The notes below the pieces were generated by a model. The model saw only the letters and a list, made by a program, of their open reading frames with translations, did no database searches and had not been told where the DNA came from. From a virus, in IMG/VR virus record IMGVR_UViG_3300050821_002527, positions 1 through 57,673 of that record: a stretch of 57,673 nt of DNA. One strand, written 5' to 3'. Numbering within the stretch: position 1 is the stretch's first letter; each line of letters opens with the position of its first letter. Below, piece by piece: positions 47,892 to 56,440 of this stretch. A program made the translations under genes and the position numbers.

Positions 47892-48264
47892 CCTGTGGCC
47901 GAGATAGTTCGGAGAAATCTGCTTCGAAATACTGAATAGAGCGTTTAACTAATTGTCGTACTGCTTCTTGTATTTCGTTAAGTAATACGGGATTCTGAAT
48001 AGTAATACCATAATGAGCTGATAGGCGTTCACAAAGCCAAAGCTTAACGCCGTATATATCAGCATCTCTAATAGGAGCAGTAGCTGCTACATTGGTTTGA
48101 GTGTACCACCCAAGACGTAGTCCGTCTGCACCTTCGTTATTCAAACCATCATTAAGAATGGTAAATGCCTGGGCGGTCTGTTCCGCACTGGGGGCTGAGT
48201 TCTCATCAATTACTCCTATCTTCTGGAAAGCTTCGGTAATAATTGCTAAATTAGTTGTAGGCAT
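47860..48264 (-). CDS. P22 gp4-like tail accessory factor
   Basis: The product begins LAIITEAFQKIGVIDENSAP and AFTILNDGLNNEGADGLRLG, matching the start of P22 gp4-type head-tail joining proteins (long helix followed by ..L..A....GV.....P). It ends with a polar tail SRPQGGPWGGPNW. It adds below the portal ring. Overlaps the next gene by 32 bp. SD GGAGGGG lies just upstream of ATG 48264. Confidence 0.82.
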   Translation of the reverse strand: MPTTNLAIITEAFQKIGVIDENSAPSAEQTAQAFTILNDGLNNEGADGLRLGWYTQTNVAATAPIRDADIYGVKLWLCERLSAHYGITIQNPVLLNEIQEAVRQLVKRSIQYFEADFSELSRPQGGPWGGPNWI

Positions 48265-48370
48265 AGCCCCTCCACTAAGAGCCGGTTACTCTCCACCAGC
48301 AAAGTCTCGGTCCTATGATAAGGTATAGATCCCGTTACCTAAATTAATAATATAAAATAGTTAATATTTA

Positions 48371-48748
48371 TTATTGAGGTTGGTCTACTATAAATATCTC
48401 CCAATTTGAGGAAAATAATTTCTTAGCCATAAAAGGCCCAGCACTAAGTCCCCAAGAAGTTCCATTATTTATAGTATCTCCAGATGAGGGATAAATATGA
48501 GTTCCATTAGTCCCTACTCCAGAAGGAAAAAATAACCACACTTCTGATCCTATGGGGGAAGATGCGGGTAAAATAACTCCAGAGCCCGCAGTATTGCTAG
48601 GAGTAACCTCTAATACGGTCTTCTTAGCATACTGCGTTATCTGCGTTGCAGTACTAGCATCTGTACCTCCAGCTGTAATTATATCGAGGGTTTCTCCGTC
48701 TTGATAAATCATAGCTGTAGGAGATGCTGGTGATACAACTGTAGTCAT
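48371..48748 (-). CDS. Head decoration-like protein (125 aa)
   Basis: Ser/Thr/Gly-rich beta protein; strands LDIITAGGTDASTATQITQY, TVLEVTPSNTAGSGVILPAS and a C-terminal SSNWEIFIVDQPQ. It overlaps the preceding gene by one base and shows the same strand-rich layout as the 149-aa protein, so the two may be paralogous capsid-surface proteins. A 106-bp gap with no gene follows before the gp4-like gene. Confidence 0.6.
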   Translation of the reverse strand: MTTVVSPASPTAMIYQDGETLDIITAGGTDASTATQITQYAKKTVLEVTPSNTAGSGVILPASSPIGSEVWLFFPSGVGTNGTHIYPSSGDTINNGTSWGLSAGPFMAKKLFSSNWEIFIVDQPQ

Positions 48749-49197
48749 TAAGCCACTCTAATCCATGTGCGGGGACCAGCACCTTTGGTATTATCTCCGT
48801 TAAGAGTATATTCATAACGAAGAGTAACACCAGCATTGAGACCTGAACCCCCAGATAGGGCCGTACCTATGATATTATCGCTTACAGTAGATCCGCTTGT
48901 ACTAGTTGAGGCAGAACCTGGATAACTAGTAGCAGGATTAACAGTAATAGCAGTGATATTAAAAGTATTTACCGAATTTGAAATCTCCGCAACAGCCCCA
49001 TCGGGAGGATTCTGTGGAAGAGTTACCGTAGCAGCAGCCAGAGTAGCTCCAATATGAAAAACAATTTTGTTGTTATTCATCTGGAAAGTGGAGCCCGTTA
49101 CCAAACCTCCCGTGACGCCCTGAAGCGCCACGTTGGTGTAGAAATCGAACGGAGAGCCAATAACGTCTGACTTGCCATAGCCAATTAGAGTCGTCAT
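48748..49197 (-). CDS. Head decoration-like protein (149 aa)
   Basis: Directly downstream of the coat gene. A beta-rich, Asn/Thr/Gly-rich sequence with TVTLPQNPPDGAVAEISNSV and a later Gly/Ser loop, as found in capsid stabilisation proteins. SD AAGGAT about 10 nt before ATG 49197. Starts MTTL like the gene at the left edge and shares its hairpin leader design. High expression expected from its position. Confidence 0.65.
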   Translation of the reverse strand: MTTLIGYGKSDVIGSPFDFYTNVALQGVTGGLVTGSTFQMNNNKIVFHIGATLAAATVTLPQNPPDGAVAEISNSVNTFNITAITVNPATSYPGSASTSTSGSTVSDNIIGTALSGGSGLNAGVTLRYEYTLNGDNTKGAGPRTWIRVA

Positions 49198-49229
49198 ATT
49201 TTATATATCCTTTGATATAGTTAAGGTAT

Positions 49230-49252
49230 AAAATTTAACAAGCTTTGCTTGT
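49230..49252 (-). terminator. Leaky terminator-like hairpin after coat gene
   Basis: On the minus strand ACAAGC-AAA-GCTTGT (plus 49247-49252 with 49238-49243) is followed by TAAATTTT. A 6-bp stem is weak for full termination, so it may set the coat to tail-gene expression ratio or protect the coat mRNA 3' end. Confidence 0.55.
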
Positions 49253-49274
49253 ATATCTTATATATCCTTAGTTA

Positions 49275-50537
49275 TTAGGCAGGAAGGTGAATCAATCGTA
49301 CAGCCAGTTCCGGGTAGGCAAGGGTCTCACCAGAGATGGTATCGATACGAGCTGGCAGCAAGTCGTTATTCGGATCCCACTGCTGGGCGAAACGAATATT
49401 GTAGCCTTCGAAAGATTCTTGGGCCGTGAACTTGACCAACTGAGACAGATCCAGCATCGGCGGATTAGCGAATACGATCGCATCTCGGTACCAGGCAAGC
49501 GATTGCTTAATGAGAGCACCGGAAACACCAGCCACAGGACCACCCATTACGGTGATAACGGCGTTAGCTGCCGGCTGAGAATCTACGTTCTGATAAGCAC
49601 CGCCGTAGATGATGCCCGGACTAATACTTACAGTAATAGCACCCGAAGTATCCGAAACAGTCGTATTAACTACAAACTGCTTCAAGCGACCAAGAGATAC
49701 CTTTGACTCCGGATCTACGTCGTTAACGCTAGCGATAGTAATCACATCCCCAGCATTAAGAGTCGTAGCACCCGAGTTCCATCCCGAAGTAACCAGATTG
49801 GTAGACGAGATAAAGACGTTCTGAGAACCGCTATTACCCTGACCACCGCCAGAAACTACTGGAGTACTCGAAGCCACCGTACCGATCGTGTGAGCCGGAA
49901 GCTTGGTATTGCGGAAAGCCACAAAGCCTGCTACCTTATCAGCAATCACACCCTCCAACCATTCATCGGAAATGCTAGCTTGAGGATTAAAGAGGCCCTT
50001 ATTATCCAATACGAACTCGTACGAAGCCTGTGGGTTTGCAGTCAAAGTCCGACGATCGTCCTCCGGAGCCAGAGTTTCCGTCAGGAAGCGTTCCGCCTGC
50101 AAGACAGTCTGGAAGCTTACTGGAGTATTGTAAGCTCCGACGAACTTGGGTACCGAGTTGGTAACGTTTGCCACGTCAACCTCAATGAGAGCTGCCACCT
50201 TAGCCATTGCGGGCTCAAGCACCTGCTCCTCGAAGTTATTCAACTGCATCGCTCGCTCAACCGAGGTGAAGTTAATATCCACACCACGCTGGTTAACCAC
50301 GCTCAGAGTAGCGAATCGCTGCACCGAGTTCTCAGCATTCATCGCCGCTCCCTTACGACCTACGTACTGATACGGAAGCCTAATGGAGAGCTGCTGACCA
50401 AGGATCACACCCTGGATAGGACCAGGAAGCAAACTCTGGTAATCCCGGTTCGTTCGACCGGTCATATTGGCCTTAGCGTGCAGGATGATCAGAGCCTTCC
50501 TTGCAACCCACTGGGCCGTTAAAAGGGAATTAGCCAT
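49275..50537 (-). CDS. Major capsid protein (P22 coat-like, HK97 fold)
   Basis: A 420-aa protein following the scaffold gene. The N-arm TAQWVARKALIILHAKANMT and RLPYQYVGRKGAA, the segment EVDVANVTNSVPKFVGAYNT (near 125-145) and later YRDAIVFANPPM agree with P22_CoatProtein-type HK97-fold shells. A beta-rich Gly/Ser insert (near 215-290) corresponds to the P22 I-domain. The gene is richer in G+C than neighbours, as for a heavily translated protein. SD AGAGG about 12 nt upstream. Confidence 0.88.
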   Translation of the reverse strand: MANSLLTAQWVARKALIILHAKANMTGRTNRDYQSLLPGPIQGVILGQQLSIRLPYQYVGRKGAAMNAENSVQRFATLSVVNQRGVDINFTSVERAMQLNNFEEQVLEPAMAKVAALIEVDVANVTNSVPKFVGAYNTPVSFQTVLQAERFLTETLAPEDDRRTLTANPQASYEFVLDNKGLFNPQASISDEWLEGVIADKVAGFVAFRNTKLPAHTIGTVASSTPVVSGGGQGNSGSQNVFISSTNLVTSGWNSGATTLNAGDVITIASVNDVDPESKVSLGRLKQFVVNTTVSDTSGAITVSISPGIIYGGAYQNVDSQPAANAVITVMGGPVAGVSGALIKQSLAWYRDAIVFANPPMLDLSQLVKFTAQESFEGYNIRFAQQWDPNNDLLPARIDTISGETLAYPELAVRLIHLPA

Positions 50538-50557
50538 ATTATTTTAAACCTCTATTG

Positions 50558-51619
50558 TTATCGGAAAGCAGTACGCATCTTCATACGTTCCTGCTTAGAT
50601 TGAAGTTTCCGCGACCGTTCATGTTGCACGAACTCTTCCATGGACATAATTCCCAGATCTTTCGATATTGGGGCTGATCCACCAGAGACGGGTTTCGGGG
50701 GAGGCGGAGCCTTAGTACCACTTACCTGCTTAGGGGCTACCTTAACGGGGGCGGTTTCTTTCGACGGTTCTTTAGTTACTGTCATATCTTTCGTTTCAGT
50801 TTTAGTACGTGCTAGTTGTTCCTCTAATCTCCCAATAGCTACTGCTTGTGCGTACGGATCCATACGAGCAATACGGGTAGCTTGGTCAGGATTCTTAGCC
50901 AGATGATAGGCAATTGCTGGGCCATTTTCGGATCTAAATACAGCCGCCACAGTTACTTCGTGTAGACGAGGTAGCTCTGGATTAGATAATACAAGATCGA
51001 AATCTTTATTATCTTTACGAAACTCAGCCGCCCTACTTTCGAAGGATTGCTGAATAGCAGTTGCACTTTGCTGTACCTTAAGTCCATTAACAGCTTCTTC
51101 AATCCCTTTCTTAATCTGCTTCTTCATGAACTCAGATTGCATCTGAGATAGTTTAACTGGATCATACCCAGCGTCTTCTAAAGTAGGAGCTACTTCTTCC
51201 TTAGGTTCCTCTTTAACAGGCTGCGATTCCTGTTCTACTTTCGTAGTGGTACTACGCGTACCTTCGACTTGCTTTAGGAGATATTCACCATACTTTCTAA
51301 GTGCATTACGTTCTGCAACTAATTCTTCGATACGCTCCTGCGCCCTACTTCGAGATTTACCGTCATTAGTATTAGTAGTCTCAAGTTCCGGGGTATTCTC
51401 GTCTTCAGGACTGACGTCTGTGGTAGTAACCGACTCTACCGTTGTTTCGGTTATAGAACCGTCGTTATTGCCATTATCGGAAGGCTCCGTACTAGATTCA
51501 GCCACGACGGGTTCTGTCTCTAGTTCCACTTTAACCGGTGGAGAGGTATCAATTGGATCGGCTACTACTTCTGGAGTAGCGGCCTCATAAGTCTTAATTT
51601 CATCACGTGTAAAAGCCAT
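50558..51619 (-). CDS. Scaffolding protein
   Basis: A 353-aa protein between portal and coat. The first 100 residues are acidic, disordered and Thr/Glu/Pro rich; a long helical region (about 95-215, RAQERIEELVAERNALRKY) follows. A Lys/Pro-rich linker is followed by a basic C-terminal helix (RKLQSKQERMKMRTAFR). A basic C-terminal helix binds the coat protein in P22. Expected to leave the procapsid before packaging. Confidence 0.82.
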   Translation of the reverse strand: MAFTRDEIKTYEAATPEVVADPIDTSPPVKVELETEPVVAESSTEPSDNGNNDGSITETTVESVTTTDVSPEDENTPELETTNTNDGKSRSRAQERIEELVAERNALRKYGEYLLKQVEGTRSTTTKVEQESQPVKEEPKEEVAPTLEDAGYDPVKLSQMQSEFMKKQIKKGIEEAVNGLKVQQSATAIQQSFESRAAEFRKDNKDFDLVLSNPELPRLHEVTVAAVFRSENGPAIAYHLAKNPDQATRIARMDPYAQAVAIGRLEEQLARTKTETKDMTVTKEPSKETAPVKVAPKQVSGTKAPPPPKPVSGGSAPISKDLGIMSMEEFVQHERSRKLQSKQERMKMRTAFR

Positions 51620-51662
51620 TATTTTCCTCTTTTATACACAGTTTTACGTACTGCGAAACGAC

Positions 51663-54062
51663 TTAAGGAAGGGAGGTATCATTACGATCTGACTTTTTCG
51701 GCCTTCCACGAGTAGCTTTAATCTTTACTTGAGTGAGTTTTTCCGCATGTTGTATCTTCTGAGTATTAGCTACCTTAGTGTGCTCGATACTCTGTTTATG
51801 TTTCTCATCGTTCATCCTCAACTCAGCTTCGTGAGCTTCTTTCTGTTTCTGCAATTCAAGTTGATGAGATTGATGTTGCTGGATGAGATTCATCTGGTGT
51901 TGCTTATTCTGCTGATGAAGATCTTGCATTCCTTGTACAGCATTCTGTGCTAATTCCTGATGTGCTTGCTGAGCATCTGCCTGGGCTGCTTGCGCTTCAG
52001 CTTGTGCAGTAGCTTGGGTACTACCTAATTCAGCTCCCACTTTAAGATTAGAGAGGTGCTTTCCTGCAGTCTCGTAAGTCATCTTCTGAGTTTCCAGAGG
52101 GAGCATCTGCGCCTTATGCTGCTGGATAATGGCTGAAGCTGCATCTCGTTGAGCTAAGGCAGATTCTCTCTGCAACTGTACTTGCTGTAATTGCTGCTCA
52201 GGGTTAGGCTTAGGGGGAGGTAGATTCTGCTGCTCTTCCGGTGTAGGTTTGATAATCCCAGCCTGGATTAGAGGGATACGAAGTCGGCGAGTAAGCTCGT
52301 CTGCATCCGGGAAGTCCATGTTCTTCGCTAATAGATCCGGAGCAACCTGGGCCAAAGAGGGAATCGCACCAGCCGCATCTATCATAGTAGCTAGAGCTTC
52401 CTGGCGAGCAGTCTGGTAATTCGGGCCAATAGTTACTCGACAAGTGTATTTACCTTTCTTAAGATCATGGATAATATCTCCACTTTCAGGATCAGGAGAA
52501 TTAATAGTTACCATACGCTCTATTTCATCGTTACCTACAGTTCGGATGATACGAGCCGAATCATATACAGTAAGAGCCATATCGATACCAATTTCCCAGG
52601 TAAGCTGGAGAGCATCATTGAAGCCATCAATGAATTCAAAGCTACCTAAATCGGATCTACGAGTATGTTGTATTAGAGCTTTGCCAGATACTCTATTCAT
52701 ATCCTCGGCATTACCGATAGCAGGATCGAAATATCCTGTAGTGGCTTGGATATCCTGAGCAGCTTGCTGCGCAAGAGCTAAGGCTCCCTCCGGCATGTCA
52801 ATAGGAGGATTCCGATGAGGCATAGCCTCGGGAGAATTCTTATCAATATTGTAAGGAAGGAACGGTCGAGAAACTACGTTACTCTGTGCCCACTGCTGTT
52901 CGTACCCCTTAATCATATTTTCCGTAACCAGATATGGGGCTTTAGGGATTAACGCGGAGCGTTCAATCATATCACAGACACGACTATTGTAGGTGCGCTG
53001 GGCGTCCTTAGCGTGACGGATAAGACTCTGGAGTTTCTTACGTCCCTCGATATTAATATATCTACCTGGACAACGAACTACAGGAATACGAGCCCAGTCG
53101 TAATAAATAGGTCCTTCAAGTATCTGCCCACCATCACACTTACACCACATCACTCGCCATTTTAATACTTTACGAGTACGAACTACTCGGCGAGCTTTAG
53201 GGTGCTTCCAACCTAATTCATCAAATTGTTTCTCGGTAGCCTTGAGATCTGGAGTATAGTCCTCTATAATACCATCCGAGAATTGAGCGATTTCCTTCTC
53301 GAAAGGTACTCTCTCCATATACTCTACAACGCGTACTTCTTTATCGGTAAACCACCCATAAGAGTCTCGGGAAATATGGAAAGGAGTTTCACTATCTGCG
53401 TCGGGGAAAAGAGAACGATATTTCTCTTTCGACATACGTTCGCCGATAAGACACCACATAGCGTCTCCGGCACAGGCATCGGAGCACTCTGGATCCCAAA
53501 TTACTGTCTGAGGATTGGGGATATCTTTAATACGAAGTACTTGATCGAAGGAGTCCTCCGAAGCGTACTCAGGCATAAGACGCCAAGCACCAAATCCTCC
53601 AGCTACAGCAAATTTGTACTGGTTCTTATAGATAGGATCAGCTCTGGACTCATCCTCGATAGCTCGCATCAATCCGGCAAGAACTTCCGCGGTAGCTTCA
53701 GTGGCCTGATCATTAGCTGGGCGAACTTTACCTGCGGGACGGGTCTGCCGCATATCGGCGACCACAATATTAACAGGACCAATAACTCGGTTAAACGTGT
53801 AGTTAGGCTTACCTCGTCTAGCTTCAAGAACTACTGGATCCCATTGGCCCATAGCTTCAGAGTTATAGACAAAGTTAAGATCCTCGGAATGCATTCGACG
53901 ATTCTCTTCAAATGCCCCTACCCCATCGTCGTAACGAATGCGTACCCTGGAAAGGAGTTCATCCATATCCACCGAATCGTAGTCGTCGGTATTGACCATC
54001 CTCTCCCCAGGTTGAGTGGGGGAAGTATTCGGAGGAGTATAATCTGGTCCTATTTGATCCAT
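51663..54062 (-). CDS. Portal protein (P22-type)
   Basis: 799 aa. Residues 30-560 are P22-portal-like (YNSEAMGQWDPVVLEARRGK, IVVADMRQTRPAGKVRPAND, MWCLIGERMSKEKYRSLFPD). The C-terminal third is a Gln/Ala/Glu-rich coiled coil (about 615-790) like the long barrel of the P22 portal, with a basic end RGRPKKSDR. It forms the dodecameric DNA channel, the terminase dock and the tail attachment. Confidence 0.9.
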   Translation of the reverse strand: MDQIGPDYTPPNTSPTQPGERMVNTDDYDSVDMDELLSRVRIRYDDGVGAFEENRRMHSEDLNFVYNSEAMGQWDPVVLEARRGKPNYTFNRVIGPVNIVVADMRQTRPAGKVRPANDQATEATAEVLAGLMRAIEDESRADPIYKNQYKFAVAGGFGAWRLMPEYASEDSFDQVLRIKDIPNPQTVIWDPECSDACAGDAMWCLIGERMSKEKYRSLFPDADSETPFHISRDSYGWFTDKEVRVVEYMERVPFEKEIAQFSDGIIEDYTPDLKATEKQFDELGWKHPKARRVVRTRKVLKWRVMWCKCDGGQILEGPIYYDWARIPVVRCPGRYINIEGRKKLQSLIRHAKDAQRTYNSRVCDMIERSALIPKAPYLVTENMIKGYEQQWAQSNVVSRPFLPYNIDKNSPEAMPHRNPPIDMPEGALALAQQAAQDIQATTGYFDPAIGNAEDMNRVSGKALIQHTRRSDLGSFEFIDGFNDALQLTWEIGIDMALTVYDSARIIRTVGNDEIERMVTINSPDPESGDIIHDLKKGKYTCRVTIGPNYQTARQEALATMIDAAGAIPSLAQVAPDLLAKNMDFPDADELTRRLRIPLIQAGIIKPTPEEQQNLPPPKPNPEQQLQQVQLQRESALAQRDAASAIIQQHKAQMLPLETQKMTYETAGKHLSNLKVGAELGSTQATAQAEAQAAQADAQQAHQELAQNAVQGMQDLHQQNKQHQMNLIQQHQSHQLELQKQKEAHEAELRMNDEKHKQSIEHTKVANTQKIQHAEKLTQVKIKATRGRPKKSDRNDTSLP

Positions 54063-54065
54063 ATT

Positions 54066-54359
54066 TTAACCTAAAACTAAACCCCATCTAGCTTTATAGC
54101 CATGGAAAAATTTATGCCAAGCTAACATGTAAACTACATAATGCTCTACGATATTGTCTACAGTTAAATCCCATATACGACGTTTCCACGGTAGAGTAAG
54201 ATAAACCCTAGTCTCTCCATCGGCAGTTGTAATTACCCTAATAGGTTTCCAAGGGTTTCTATCGAAACGATAATATTCTCTTTCTGGATAACCTAACGGT
54301 AGCCCCAGCTTTAACCCATCATTAGCCCAAGCTTCTGCTTGCTCTTTCGCCGTAGACAT
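54066..54359 (-). CDS. Hypothetical protein (97 aa)
   Basis: An aromatic, charged protein (YPEREYYRFDRNPWKPIRVI; WHKFFHGYKARWGLVLG) three bases upstream of the portal gene. It overlaps its upstream neighbour by one base. Small proteins between terminase and portal are often unassigned head-assembly factors. Confidence 0.65.
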   Translation of the reverse strand: MSTAKEQAEAWANDGLKLGLPLGYPEREYYRFDRNPWKPIRVITTADGETRVYLTLPWKRRIWDLTVDNIVEHYVVYMLAWHKFFHGYKARWGLVLG

Positions 54360-54556
54360 TACGTCGGCATCTCTTGGATGGTAACTTTACGAGTCTCAGC
54401 TACCCACACATCAGTACCCTCTCCGGGCTTAAGATAGGTAGTAACACCTTGGTTCCAAATAATTATCTTACTCTTAGGATCTACAGTAGAATTATCTACT
54501 CTAATCTTAATCTGGTTGCGCTGATTAGTGTTCTTAATCTGGATGTTTGTCGGCAT
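54359..54556 (-). CDS. Hypothetical protein (65 aa)
   Basis: A short beta-rich protein (DPKSKIIIWNQGVTTYLKPG; DVWVAETRKVTIQEMPT), possibly a small barrel or decoration. Overlaps the upstream gene by 23 bp and the downstream one by one base. Function unknown. Confidence 0.6.
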   Translation of the reverse strand: MPTNIQIKNTNQRNQIKIRVDNSTVDPKSKIIIWNQGVTTYLKPGEGTDVWVAETRKVTIQEMPT

Positions 54557-54737
54557 TCTTTTTCTCTAGGTATTTACGGAAACTTTCTGCTTGATTAGGA
54601 TTAGAAGTCATAGCTTGGCAATCTCTAGCCTGACGGAGTAAGGCAGTTAAACCTTCATTAGATAATTTAGGGCAATCACACTCACTTCCACCGTACATCA
54701 TTTTACAAGGAGGGATATTTCTACATAATGCGTACAT
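54534..54737 (-). CDS. Small Cys-rich protein (67 aa)
   Basis: Four or five Cys (LCRNIPPCKMMYGGSECDCP, then RDCQAM) on a polar background; could bind zinc. The start overlaps the terminase nuclease stop (TAATG-type), so it is translated with it. Function unknown. Confidence 0.55.
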   Translation of the reverse strand: MYALCRNIPPCKMMYGGSECDCPKLSNEGLTALLRQARDCQAMTSNPNQAESFRKYLEKKNADKHPD

Positions 54738-55465
54738 TAATTACTCCAAACTAGAGGTGGTGCCCAATGAAACCACTGTTTACCATTAAAAGAAGGTTCC
54801 ACTTTACCTCTCTCAATACCACTCATTACGAGGTATCTAAGAGCATCCATTAAGTGATCGTTCTTCTTAACTATCTGTCCTTTTTCATCTCTACGATAAA
54901 GACGATACTCACTAAGGGTATTTGAACAACCTTTAAATATCTTCAATCTACCCTGACTAAGCTTTTCCCAGACTGCATAGATACCTGCCTCACGAGCGTT
55001 ATCTGCTACATCGATATCAAGACCTAATCCTTGATAGAGAGTTAAGAGCTGGGCTCCGTCAGTTTGCATTCTTCCTCGGGAAGCTGGATCAATAACTCCA
55101 GGTATCCATTTTCCCCGGTTAAGGATAGCGGTAGCGTGAACGGAGGGTTCTGCCTGTCCACGATAATACTCATCGTAGATGTAGAGGGTACTAATTTCCC
55201 TGTCATACGCACCCCAGATAGCTGCTGTTCTATTCCAACCTACATCCATACCAAAACACTTAGTGAAATGCTTCGGAAGCTCAAAACCATTAACCGTAAT
55301 ATCCGATTCAGGTACTTGGTATATAGCTCCTGCCCCTAATTGAGGAATACCTTTAGTACGAGAATCTCTTTGCCAAGGAGGAATAGATTTAATTAATTCC
55401 GCTTTAGCTTCTGTATCTAAATGCGGGATATCATCCCACTCAACGAATATGCAGGATCGGCTCAC
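54737..55465 (-). CDS. Large terminase, nuclease half
   Basis: 242 aa. It opens with FVEWDDIPHLD and RTKGIPQLGAGAIYQV, the linker seen between ATPase and nuclease in full-length terminases. It carries the RNase H-type nuclease residues Asp74 (FGMDVG), Asp126 (VIDPAS) and Asp203/Asp207 (DHLMDALRY). The start is GTG 55465 with AGAGG 7 nt upstream, inside the end of the small gene that separates it from the ATPase. It cuts the concatemer. Same frame as the ATPase half but not continuous with it. Confidence 0.88.
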   Translation of the reverse strand: MSRSCIFVEWDDIPHLDTEAKAELIKSIPPWQRDSRTKGIPQLGAGAIYQVPESDITVNGFELPKHFTKCFGMDVGWNRTAAIWGAYDREISTLYIYDEYYRGQAEPSVHATAILNRGKWIPGVIDPASRGRMQTDGAQLLTLYQGLGLDIDVADNAREAGIYAVWEKLSQGRLKIFKGCSNTLSEYRLYRRDEKGQIVKKNDHLMDALRYLVMSGIERGKVEPSFNGKQWFHWAPPLVWSN

Positions 55466-55640
55466 CTTCTACCTCTGGATCATTGTGAACTAATATCAAT
55501 CTAGTTGAAGTATCGGGATCAGGGAGAGGCTTACAGGAACAACTTACGTGTACTATATGAGGTCTCTCTATTACTCCAGCTTTAGTACAAGGAATAATGT
55601 GCGCAACTCCAGTTTCAGATTCAAATACACCCCAATGCAT
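55440..55640 (-). CDS. Small protein inserted between terminase halves (66 aa)
   Basis: MHWGVFESETGVAHIIPCTK, then a CSCKP segment and a closing LILVH stretch resemble a short phage protein family with MHWG...H..P...C.C...H pattern. ATG 55640 overlaps the ATPase-half stop as TGATG, and its end overlaps the nuclease-half start by 26 bp. It therefore links the two terminase halves in one coupled translation unit. Function unknown. Confidence 0.65.
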   Translation of the reverse strand: MHWGVFESETGVAHIIPCTKAGVIERPHIVHVSCSCKPLPDPDTSTRLILVHNDPEVEGEPILHIR

Positions 55641-56440
55641 CAATTCACCTTATTTAGATTATCTTCAGGTTCTGGCATAAACTCTGGCATGAAAGCCAGC
55701 ATGAGATCGGTAAGACCTTGCAACGGAGTAGCTGTTACGTAGATAATTCCTTTAACAGTAAGAGTACGAAGAAGGCACTCGGTATAGATTTCCATTGGGC
55801 ACTCTTCATCCAAGTGGATAACTTGTTGACTAGTACCTTGGAATACTTGCCTACCTTGATCGTAGGACTTAAATTGGAGGATACTAGTGCCCCCAGAGAT
55901 GTGCTTTACGTATACTGACTCAAATGCATTCGAGAGACCGTGTTTAGGAGTAGTACCTTTAATTAATTCTCCTGGAATTAGACCTGTACCTTGCTCATCG
56001 GGTACTCCCGGAGGCCCCATAAGCAATAATTGCATAATATCTCGGACAGTTTTAGCAGTATCTCCAGCAGTCCAGGCGTTTACAGGCTCCTCGAAGGTCC
56101 TACCTTCCCACCAATCTGGGTATAGTCCCGTAAGATGGTGAGTCATCTCATATCCACCTGCTAGGCTTTTCCCAGATCGGTTTCCCCCAGCTAAAAGTCT
56201 CTCATTATCTACTTTGCCGTTCCTAAAGAACAGCATTTGTTTCTTATATTGGGCTCTAACCTGAGGTGAGTTGAAGTACTGGTTGATCTTCCTTCGACTG
56301 TGCCTTTTTTCTAGCTCTTCCAGCAACTCTAGGAACTGGATCTGCTCGTGATGCGCCAAGGTCGGTAACTTCTGCCTCAATAAAACTAGGTCGGAGCTTT
56401 TCAAGGAGTCTATTGAGCTTAGAATTGAGTTCTCGGTCAT
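55640..56440 (-). CDS. Large terminase, ATPase half
   Basis: 266 aa with Walker A GGNRSGKS (85-92), Walker B VIHLDEE (207-213), the coupling motif TAT (236-238) and GLTDLMLAF, after which full-length terminases continue into the nuclease. Here the frame ends 12-14 residues later. Powers DNA translocation. The N-terminus (LAHHEQIQFLELLEELEKRH) overlaps the small-terminase gene by 185 bp in another frame. Confidence 0.9.
   Translation of the reverse strand: MTENSILSSIDSLKSSDLVLLRQKLPTLAHHEQIQFLELLEELEKRHSRRKINQYFNSPQVRAQYKKQMLFFRNGKVDNERLLAGGNRSGKSLAGGYEMTHHLTGLYPDWWEGRTFEEPVNAWTAGDTAKTVRDIMQLLLMGPPGVPDEQGTGLIPGELIKGTTPKHGLSNAFESVYVKHISGGTSILQFKSYDQGRQVFQGTSQQVIHLDEECPMEIYTECLLRTLTVKGIIYVTATPLQGLTDLMLAFMPEFMPEPEDNLNKVN

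Noticed and set aside
49890-50522. 210-codon plus-strand frame opposite the coat gene
   Set aside because: It is antisense to a clearly conserved coat gene; length results from the biased codon use of that gene.
53226-54074. 282-codon plus-strand frame opposite the portal gene
   Set aside because: It is antisense to the portal gene, without SD or recognisable domain.
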